64,000 nt of DNA from Acetobacterium paludosum (GTDB lineage Bacteria; Bacillota; Clostridia; Eubacteriales; Eubacteriaceae), in NCBI RefSeq assembly GCF_008086595.1, contig NZ_RXYA01000006.1, positions 165,323 through 229,322 of the forward strand, written 5' to 3'. The notes beneath the pieces are model-generated. The model saw only the letters and a list, made by a program, of their open reading frames with translations, had not been told where the DNA came from and ran no database searches. Both the position numbers and the translations under genes were made by a program. Below are positions 58,011-64,000 of the stretch, piece by piece; positions within the stretch are counted from its first letter, which is position 1; every line of letters begins with the position of its first letter.

Positions 58011-59570
58011 ATGAATAAGAAAATTTTTTTTATGCATATAGCTGCAACCGTTTTCGTATCGATGCTAGTTTTATTGGGGACGTCCACCAGTTTATTTGCG
58101 GAAGATGGAAAGTTGGCTACTTCGGTATCCATCGCCGATAATCCAGTATCGGTTGTTTTTAGTAGTTCGAGTGATGAGCTGGACAAAGCTGTTTATAATG
58201 CCCTTTGTGTGGTAGTAGTTGATGGAGATTCCAATAAGATTGATTTTTCATATGATGATATTAGTCTTGCTTATACTAAACAGATTGGAACACAGAAGGT
58301 AACGGTAACATTTAAGGGGAATGACAAATATGAAGCAAGTGCGGCAACTGGGTATATTACGATTACCGACGCTTCAAAAAAGGATACAAGACTTGTGTTA
58401 AAAGCTAATCCGCCGGCAGTGGGTTTTTCCAGCGATCAAGCCGTTTTAGACAAAGCCGTATATGATGATCTTTGCATTGTTGTGGTTGATAGTGATTCTA
58501 ATAAAATCCCTTTCTCTCAGAACGATATTACTTTAAATTATAATCGAGTCATAGGAATACAAACAGTTGCGGTAACATATAAAGGAAATGAAAAATATAA
58601 TAATTCTGCAGCAAGTGCAAAAGTTGAAATAACAGGCAAGATGGATACGAAAATTTCTTTAGCTGCCAGTCCACCATCTGTAGCATTTACAACGGATGCG
58701 GCAAAACTGGATTTAGCTGTCTATCAGGCGCTTAACATCGCGGTTGTTGATGCCGGTAATAATAAAATCAATTTTACAGCCAATGATATTGAAATAAGCT
58801 ATAATCGGGAAGTCGGAAAACAGGATGTTACGGTAAAATATAAAGGGAATGATCAGTACACCGGGAGTAAAGCAACAGGGAACGTGACGATTACAGGTAA
58901 GACGGATCCTCCGATTCCAGCTAAAGAGAATACCTCGGTTTCTTTGACAAAATCTCCGCCTGGAGTTATTTACAATTCGAATTCTGTAAAAATGGACGCG
59001 GATGTCACCGCAGCCCTTGGCATTCAGGTCGTAGACAGCAAAAATAATAAAATCAATTTTTCGTCCAGTGACATAGAGATAAGTTATAATCGGACAGCAG
59101 GGGATCAGCCGGTGACAGTAAAATACAAGGGAACCGATAAATACAACAGCAGTCAGGCAGATCAGACGGTAAAAATCAAAGAACAGTTACCGTGCTCATT
59201 GGTGCTAACAGCAAATCCACCGACAGTCACATACGATGAAAACAAGAATAATCTTGATGCTGCTGTATATGAGAATCTTTGCATTGCTCTTGTTGATGAT
59301 GATAATAATGCAATAAAATTTGAAAAGAAAGACATTGAACTTACCTATAAAGCCGAGATTGGAGATCAGCAAGTTGTTGTAAAATATAAGGGAAATGATA
59401 ATTATAAGAGCACTATAGCAACTACACGGATAGTAATTGCCAAATCCAATTCACAATGGGGAACTTTGAAAATTGTTGGAGTGATTATGGCAGTTGTGAT
59501 TATTTTAGGAATAGTTGGTTTCATTATTTATAGAAAAAAACATAAAACTGATTCAAAAAAAATCGATTGA
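58011..59570 (+). CDS. membrane-anchored surface protein with five tandem Ig-like repeats
   Basis: A 519-residue protein: signal peptide (1-27, SLFAED), five repeats of about 90 residues (start near 33, 122, 210, 302 and 395), and a TM helix with basic C-terminal tail (IVGVIMAVVIILGIVGFIIYRKKHK). Each repeat has PPxVxF, LDxAVYxxL, VVDxxxNKIxF, DIxxxYNRxxGxQ, and VxYKGNxKY. The family is not recognised by eye, but the fold is probably an Ig-like bacterial repeat. It follows the MBG protein by 150 bases on the same strand and may be co-regulated. GAAGGAGAG precedes the ATG. Confidence 0.8.
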   Translation: MNKKIFFMHIAATVFVSMLVLLGTSTSLFAEDGKLATSVSIADNPVSVVFSSSSDELDKAVYNALCVVVVDGDSNKIDFSYDDISLAYTKQIGTQKVTVTFKGNDKYEASAATGYITITDASKKDTRLVLKANPPAVGFSSDQAVLDKAVYDDLCIVVVDSDSNKIPFSQNDITLNYNRVIGIQTVAVTYKGNEKYNNSAASAKVEITGKMDTKISLAASPPSVAFTTDAAKLDLAVYQALNIAVVDAGNNKINFTANDIEISYNREVGKQDVTVKYKGNDQYTGSKATGNVTITGKTDPPIPAKENTSVSLTKSPPGVIYNSNSVKMDADVTAALGIQVVDSKNNKINFSSSDIEISYNRTAGDQPVTVKYKGTDKYNSSQADQTVKIKEQLPCSLVLTANPPTVTYDENKNNLDAAVYENLCIALVDDDNNAIKFEKKDIELTYKAEIGDQQVVVKYKGNDNYKSTIATTRIVIAKSNSQWGTLKIVGVIMAVVIILGIVGFIIYRKKHKTDSKKID

Positions 59571-59597
59571 CAATGATGTGAATGTTACAACAAAAAA

Positions 59598-59641
59598 TAA
59601 AAGGATCAATTTAATAAATATAAATTAAATAGATCCTTTTT
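59598..59641 (+). terminator. convergent terminator between the repeat protein and gad
   Basis: AAAAGGATC pairs with GATCCTTTT around an AT-rich inner stem; A and T runs flank it, so it can act on both strands. Confidence 0.75.
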
Positions 59642-59646
59642 ATCAA

Positions 59647-61056
59647 TTAATGAGTGAATCCGAAAGCACCTTTTTTTTCATCCGTATTACCATAAATAAT
59701 AATATGAGCATGATCTAAGGTGTGAATGCTTTCCTTTAGATTCTCAACAAACAATCCAGCTAGTTGCAGACTTAAATCCTGCCGAATGACAACCCGCTGA
59801 ATAACGATGTTGGACATATCATTGGGAAGAGGATATGCTGGGACCTGCCAACCATTGATTCTAAGGCGATCCGCTAAATCATAAAGAGTCCATTTTTTAT
59901 CTGCGTTTTCTTTCATTTTCCAGCATACAATGGGGATATTATCGCCATCATTATAGATTTCAAAAAGTCCGGTTTTAGCTACCTCTTCAGAAATGTATTT
60001 CGCAACATTGCGTGTTCTTTGATGAATTTCTCGATAACCATCATACCCATAAGATAAAAAATTAAAGTACTGTCCTATTATATGACTGGAAGAGCGTGAA
60101 AAATTGATAGCCATAGTGGGTATATCGCCGCCAAGGTAACTTACCTTAAAAATAAGTTCGGAAGGAAGAAAGCATTTGTCTTTCCAGATTATCCAACCAA
60201 CTCCAGGGTAAACAAGACCATATTTGTGACCGGAAGTATTAATGGAAATAACATTTTTCAATCTAAAATCCCATTCCAGATCAGGGTGAATAAAAGGAGC
60301 GAACAGTCCACCGGAAGCGGCATCCACATGAATGGATATTTTAAAATCCGTTGTTTGATTATAAGTCTCGACAAGTTTATCTAATTTTTTGACATCATCG
60401 TATTTGCCGGTATAGGTAATACCCATGATTGCAACGATGCCAATGGTATAGTCGTCAACATAATCCATTACTGTATCCATATTAAGACTCATGTGATTTT
60501 CGTCTATTGGGACAAGACGCATTTCAATATCCCAATAAACACAGAACTTTTCCCAGCAAACTTGAAAGCCAGAGGAAATGACCAAATTTGGCTTTTTTTC
60601 ATTAATATTTAATCCGAATTTCTCAGCGTTCTTTCGCCAGGAGAATTTCATTGCTAATCCGCCAAGCATACAGGCTTCGGAAGAACCCACGGTAGATGTG
60701 CCGATAAAAGCCATATCTTGGGGTGCATTCCATAGATCGGCAATGATATTAACACAGCGATTTTCAAGATCCGTTGTTTGAGGATATTCAGATTTGTCGA
60801 TGGCATTTTTTTCTAGCGTTTCGGACATGATCCGAACAGCAGCGGGTTCCATGTAAGTTTGACAGAAAGTGGCTAAGTTAAGTCTGGCACTGCCCTCGTC
60901 TAATAAATCATCTTTAATTAATTGATAAGCAAGTTCTGGATTAATTGATTTTTGACCCAATTGATATTTAGGTAAAAAGTCGGTAGAATTATCGCCAAAA
61001 ATTGGCAGCGTGTAAACGCAATTTAATTGATCTTCTTCGGGCCTTGAATGTAACAT
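59647..61056 (-). CDS. gadB: glutamate decarboxylase
   Basis: PLP enzyme converting glutamate to GABA with proton consumption, usually for acid resistance. 469 residues with the substrate motif FIGTSTVGSSEACML, HVDAASGG, and the PLP lysine Lys278 in SINTSGHKYGL. The length and ends match the GadB class. AGGAGG precedes the ATG at 61056. No glutamate/GABA antiporter gene is adjacent; one may lie elsewhere or the enzyme may serve another role. Confidence 0.94.
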   Translation of the reverse strand: MLHSRPEEDQLNCVYTLPIFGDNSTDFLPKYQLGQKSINPELAYQLIKDDLLDEGSARLNLATFCQTYMEPAAVRIMSETLEKNAIDKSEYPQTTDLENRCVNIIADLWNAPQDMAFIGTSTVGSSEACMLGGLAMKFSWRKNAEKFGLNINEKKPNLVISSGFQVCWEKFCVYWDIEMRLVPIDENHMSLNMDTVMDYVDDYTIGIVAIMGITYTGKYDDVKKLDKLVETYNQTTDFKISIHVDAASGGLFAPFIHPDLEWDFRLKNVISINTSGHKYGLVYPGVGWIIWKDKCFLPSELIFKVSYLGGDIPTMAINFSRSSSHIIGQYFNFLSYGYDGYREIHQRTRNVAKYISEEVAKTGLFEIYNDGDNIPIVCWKMKENADKKWTLYDLADRLRINGWQVPAYPLPNDMSNIVIQRVVIRQDLSLQLAGLFVENLKESIHTLDHAHIIIYGNTDEKKGAFGFTH

Positions 61057-61238
61057 ATTTGCCTCCTGTAATAGTATTAATTTTTGAGTTTAGAGATAAA
61101 TTGAAATAACTAGTAATTAAATTCTATTTTAACACACAAACACTGCTGGCAGAACTTTTGCATCCCAAAAATAAGCGGATAAATAAAACATACGCCATAC
61201 TAATCGGTTAATAGTTACAAGGGTTTAACTTAAAAAGA

Positions 61239-61267
61239 TTGACAATAATGATAGAAAAAGATATAGT
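61239..61267 (+). promoter_or_regulatory. promoter of the M-box-corA unit
   Basis: TTGACA (61239-61244), 17-base spacer, TATAGT (61262-61267). Confidence 0.75.
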
Positions 61268-61302
61268 TAATGAATAAAACAATCAAAAAACAAAGTGTTT
61301 CT

Positions 61303-61505
61303 TTTGTTAGGTGAGGCTCCTATACAGATATGGTTGCTGCCCGGAAACATCGAAAGATGCCAATGGGTCAACAGGTACTATCGAATTAAGGTTTTACTTA
61401 ATGCAGCTGGGCATTGCCCTATGCTGTATAGTGCCGAAGCTCAACGAATGGAGGAATCATTATTTTGCTGCGCAAAAACCTCCACAAACAGTGGAGCTTT
61501 TTTAT
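61303..61505 (+). promoter_or_regulatory. M-box (ykoK) Mg2+ riboswitch with terminator
   Basis: The conserved strings TTAGGTGAGGCTCCT, GCTGCCCGGAAA, TGCCAATGGGTCAACAG, AATGCAGCTGG, and CCTATGCTGTATAGTGC match the M-box core in order. The terminator CTCCAC-AAACA-GTGGAG followed by T6 ends at 61503. High Mg2+ should terminate transcription before corA. Short open frames across this segment are not genes. Confidence 0.95.
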
Positions 61506-61608
61506 TTGCGGGCCGGTAATGATCCAAAAGAATGTTAGCAAAATATAGAGGTAGCTTGTAAAGAGCACTTCTTCTAGTTTGAATAATAAAAAAAGGAGAT
61601 GAGATAGG

Positions 61609-61695
61609 ATGGACGCAGATCCTGGAGATAAGCGCATTGAACAATGGAATAGCAAGAGCGACCAGAATATCTTAATGATCATTGGTTGCTCTTAA
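61609..61695 (+). CDS. possible 28-residue leader peptide before corA
   Basis: ATG at 61609 with AAAAGGAG ten bases upstream opens a 28-residue frame (MDADPGDKRIEQWNSKSDQN and eight more) that stops at 61693-61695, 15 bases before corA. Its 3' part overlaps a hairpin (AAGAGCGACC against GGTTGCTCTT, about 61660-61692). It lies between the M-box terminator and corA, a position typical for translation-coupled control. No homolog is recalled; the frame may be chance. Confidence 0.35.
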   Translation: MDADPGDKRIEQWNSKSDQNILMIIGCS

Positions 61696-61710
61696 TTAAG
61701 GAGGAAAATA

Positions 61711-62640
61711 ATGATTAAAATCTACAAAACCATTGATGGAAAAATGGAAGAAATTGAATCCATCGAAAAAAATAGTTGGATTAATATGGTTAACCCAACG
61801 GAAGAAGAACTCCGTTTTATCACTGAAAAATTAGAGGTAGAACCTGATTTCCTTAGAGCGGCATTGGATGAAGAAGAAATTTCCCGTGTGGAACTTGAAG
61901 ATAATAACCAGGCACTTATCACCATTGATGTACCGATTGTTGAAAAAGATGCAAAAATGGTACTTTATACGACTATCCCAGTTGGTATTGTTGAACTGGA
62001 AGATAACATTATTACAGTTTGTCTTCGTGAAAATACTCTTATTGACGATTTTGCCAAGGGGCGGGTTAAAAATGTATTCACAAATTTAAGAACACGATTC
62101 ATCTTTCAGATACTCTATCGTGTTGCCAGTCGTTTCCTTGTTTATCTGAGACACATCAATCGAATGAGCAATGATGTCGAGAAAGAACTGCATATTTCCA
62201 TGAAAAACAAAGAACTCTTTCAGCTACTTGATTTGGAAAAGAGTTTAGTTTTCTTTTCAACATCGCTGAAGGCCAATCAATCGGTTTTGGAAAAACTTCA
62301 ACGCGGCCGTGTTATCAAACTTTATGAGGAAGATAAAGAGCTTTTAGAAGATGTTCTGATTGAGGTTCAACAAGCAATTGAAATGTCCAACATATACAGT
62401 AATATTCTAAGTGGTATGATGGATGCTTTTGCATCAATTATTTCTAACAATCTAAATATTGTTATGAAAGTATTGACGTCTATTACGATTCTTATGGCAA
62501 TCCCAACAATGCTTTCAAGCTTTTTCGGAATGAACGTTATCGGAATTCCGATATCAAGTTTTTGGGGAGTGGTTTTAATTGCTTTCGCTTTTACGGGTGT
62601 GGCTGCATTTGTTTTATTTAAAAAGAAGATGTTTAGTTAG
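61711..62640 (+). CDS. corA: CorA-family magnesium transporter
   Basis: A 309-residue homopentameric channel subunit. The long soluble N domain is followed by two C-terminal membrane helices (about 253-275 and 285-305). The first ends in the FFGMNVIGIP loop with the universal GMN selectivity motif. TAAGGAGG precedes the ATG. The upstream M-box supports Mg2+ as substrate. Confidence 0.95.
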   Translation: MIKIYKTIDGKMEEIESIEKNSWINMVNPTEEELRFITEKLEVEPDFLRAALDEEEISRVELEDNNQALITIDVPIVEKDAKMVLYTTIPVGIVELEDNIITVCLRENTLIDDFAKGRVKNVFTNLRTRFIFQILYRVASRFLVYLRHINRMSNDVEKELHISMKNKELFQLLDLEKSLVFFSTSLKANQSVLEKLQRGRVIKLYEEDKELLEDVLIEVQQAIEMSNIYSNILSGMMDAFASIISNNLNIVMKVLTSITILMAIPTMLSSFFGMNVIGIPISSFWGVVLIAFAFTGVAAFVLFKKKMFS

Positions 62641-62658
62641 AGTTGTCTAAAAATATTA

Positions 62659-62688
62659 TTGACAAAGAAATTCATATGGATGTATAAT
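62659..62688 (+). promoter_or_regulatory. promoter of the FMN riboswitch-ribU unit
   Basis: TTGACA (62659-62664), 18-base spacer, TATAAT (62683-62688). Confidence 0.75.
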
Positions 62689-62710
62689 GAATTAAATAAA
62701 TAAACAGTCT

Positions 62711-62886
62711 GTTTCAGGGCGAGGTGCAAGTCCTCACCGGTGGTATTTTGCTTCGGCAATAAGTCCGCGAGCCGAAAGGCTGATCTGGTTAGAATCCAGA
62801 ACCGACGGTATAGTCCGGATGAAAGAAATGACGTACAAATTTTGCACGTAGAGCCCCTGGAATAAAATCCAGGGGCTTATTTATTT
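62711..62886 (+). promoter_or_regulatory. FMN riboswitch (RFN element) with terminator
   Basis: The core elements TTTCAGGGCGAGGTGCAAGT, CCTCACCGGTGGTA, AAGTCCGCGAGCC, and ACGGTATAGTCCGGATGAAAGA appear in order, 62711-62831. A terminator AGCCCCTGGA-ATAAAA-TCCAGGGGCT followed by an imperfect T tract is at 62851-62886. FMN should repress riboflavin uptake. Confidence 0.95.
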
Positions 62887-62912
62887 TCTGAACAGACAAC
62901 AAGGAGGGTTTT

Positions 62913-63479
62913 ATGAAAATCAAGACAAAACAACTGACACAAATGGCGGTATTGGCAGCAATGTCAATTCTATTGGTTTATTTGATTCATCTTCCGATTA
63001 TTCCGGCAGCACCATTCCTGGAATATGATCCGGCAGATATACCAATTTTGATTGGGACCTTTATGTTTGGACCATTAGGCGGTTTGATCCTAACGGGTGT
63101 TGTTTGTGCCTTACAGGGAATAACAGTCAGCTCTTCAAGCGGTATTATAGGGGTCTTAATGCATTTCTTTGCAACGGGTTCCTTTGTTCTGGTAGCAGGC
63201 ATGATATACAAAAAAAATCGCACCCGAAAAGGAGCTGTTATTGGTTTAGCTCTTGGGGCGGTGACAATGACGATTACGATGGTCATCTGGAATCTTGTTT
63301 TTACACCAATATTTATGGGTATACCCATTGATGCAGTAATACCGATGATTCTTCCGATGATTGTTCCGTTTAATCTCATTAAAACCGGTGTGAATTCGGT
63401 TGTTACTTTTATGGTGTATAAATCTGTTGGCAAAGTATTGGGAATGGAAATAAAAGAAGTGAAACTAGCAGATAAGTAA
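62913..63479 (+). CDS. ribU: ECF riboflavin transporter S component
   Basis: A 188-residue membrane protein with six hydrophobic segments and the N-terminal TKQLTQMAVLAAMSILLVYLIHLPIIP typical of RibU. Needs the shared ECF ATPases and EcfT encoded elsewhere. The FMN riboswitch directly upstream makes riboflavin the near-certain substrate. AAGGAGG precedes the ATG. Confidence 0.94.
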   Translation: MKIKTKQLTQMAVLAAMSILLVYLIHLPIIPAAPFLEYDPADIPILIGTFMFGPLGGLILTGVVCALQGITVSSSSGIIGVLMHFFATGSFVLVAGMIYKKNRTRKGAVIGLALGAVTMTITMVIWNLVFTPIFMGIPIDAVIPMILPMIVPFNLIKTGVNSVVTFMVYKSVGKVLGMEIKEVKLADK

Positions 63480-63498
63480 GGCTTAAAGCATGAATTAA

Positions 63499-63542
63499 TA
63501 TAGAAGGACCCTGAATCAATTTGATTCAGGGCCCTTCTATAT
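63499..63542 (+). terminator. terminator after ribU
   Basis: AGAAGGACCCTGAATCAA pairs with TTGATTCAGGGCCCTTCT. Confidence 0.88.
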
Positions 63543-63612
63543 TGGAATAAAACGCTTGAAACGGAGTTTAAGCAACAGTGAAACAAAAGAAAAAATTAAA
63601 ATCGAAAAAAGA

Positions 63613-63737
63613 TTGACAGAGTGTAATAATCGGAGTATACTGAAGAAGTTGTCTCGAACAGGGACAGCACAGCAAAAGAAACGATTTAAAAACAACTTAA
63701 AAAAAAGCTTGACAACTTAAGGCAGCGACGATATAAT
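63613..63737 (+). promoter_or_regulatory. tandem rrn promoters P1 and P2
   Basis: P1: TTGACA (63613-63618), 17-base spacer, TATACT (63636-63641). P2: TTGACA (63709-63714), 17-base spacer, TATAAT (63732-63737). The leader to 63942 contains two TTCGTAAGAA copies (63747-63756 and about 63814) and a GCC-GAAA-GGC hairpin near 63918. Confidence 0.85.
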
Positions 63738-63942
63738 GTACAAGCTTCGTAAGAACGGAGCGGCGGTCATAGAAAAGAGAATAGTACCATAAAACCTGTA
63801 AAACAGCCAAAACATTCGTAAGAATGCAAGCGGCTAAAATAGAAACAGAGAGATGCACTCTATAAAACATCAACTCGCAAGAGGATAAAATTGAGTTATT
63901 CATGAGACAGATATGAAAGCCGAAAGGCTCGAATACAAACTT

Positions 63943-64000
63943 TTATTGAGAGTTTGATCCTGGCTCAGGACGAACGCTGGCGGTATGCTTAACACATGCA
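63943..64000 (+). rRNA. rrs: 16S ribosomal RNA, 5' end (partial)
   Basis: AGAGTTTGATCCTGGCTCAG at 63950-63969 and ACGAACGCTGGCGG are the universal start of bacterial 16S rRNA. The gene runs off the window. Confidence 0.98.

Noticed and set aside
56322..59570. Sortase-anchored (LPXTG) surface proteins
   Set aside because: No LPXTG-like motif precedes the C-terminal helices in either protein.
61295..61538. Two overlapping frames of about 75 codons near 61.3-61.5 kb
   Set aside because: They lie inside the M-box riboswitch and its terminator, whose conserved RNA sequence explains the open frames.

Overview
The window comes from an anaerobic, low-GC Firmicute of the acetogen type, most likely Acetobacterium or a close relative. 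The main reason is a complete five-gene caffeate-respiration operon (8668-15156). It encodes a fused CoA-transferase, an acyl-CoA ligase, an acyl-CoA dehydrogenase, EtfB, and an EtfA with an N-terminal 2[4Fe-4S] ferredoxin domain, in the order carA-carB-carC-carD-carE known from A. woodii. ChW-repeat surface proteins, a flavodiiron protein, T-box, M-box and FMN leaders, and an amidotransferase gatCAB cluster fit the same group.

Layout. 1-2.7 kb: aspartate-family amino acids (partial thrC, divergent hom-lysC). 2.85-4.5 kb: secreted ChW/C39-like protein, followed by a possible structured RNA. 5-6.8 kb: two-subunit aconitase-superfamily dehydratase. 7-8.3 kb: two tandem PadR regulators facing away from the car operon, whose promoter carries two overlapping PadR-type boxes. 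15.4-17.6 kb: padR-MFS efflux unit with two matching palindromic operators. 17.9-19.2 kb: ChW/SGNH hydrolase. 19.4-23 kb: PilB/PilC pair and a PF06541 membrane protein. 23.8-26.1 kb: flavodiiron protein and MnmA. 26.3-31.5 kb: large unknown protein, two-component system, Fe-dependent alcohol dehydrogenase. 31.5-41.1 kb: housekeeping run pcrA-ligA-gatC-gatA-gatB-rph-rdgB-yfcE type phosphoesterase. 41.3-41.9 kb: tRNA cluster Gly-Arg-His-Gln-(broken Lys)-Lys. 42-46 kb: lipase-like hydrolase, YccF, and methionine transporter metN-metI-metQ behind a structured leader. 46.3-51.3 kb: amidase-like exported protein, cobT, and a T-box controlled phenylacetate-CoA ligase plus ACT protein. 51.5-56 kb: TetR regulator and fruR-fruK-fruA. 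56.3-59.6 kb: two repeat-rich membrane-anchored surface proteins. 59.6-61.1 kb: glutamate decarboxylase. 61.3-63.5 kb: M-box-corA and FMN riboswitch-ribU. 63.6-64 kb: rrn promoters and the first bases of 16S rRNA.

The most interesting signals are regulatory. (1) PadR-like double operator over the -35 of the caffeate operon. (2) A candidate attenuator leader without S-box features ahead of metNIQ. (3) A T-box, probably reading a Phe codon, ahead of an aryl-acid activating ligase. (4) A tiny ORF and hairpin between the Mg2+ M-box and corA. (5) Two long intercistronic hairpins (carB/carC and gatB/rph). (6) A decayed tRNA-Lys copy inside a tandem duplication. No CRISPR array, transposase or phage gene was seen. 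All functional calls are from reading the sequence; no database search was possible.
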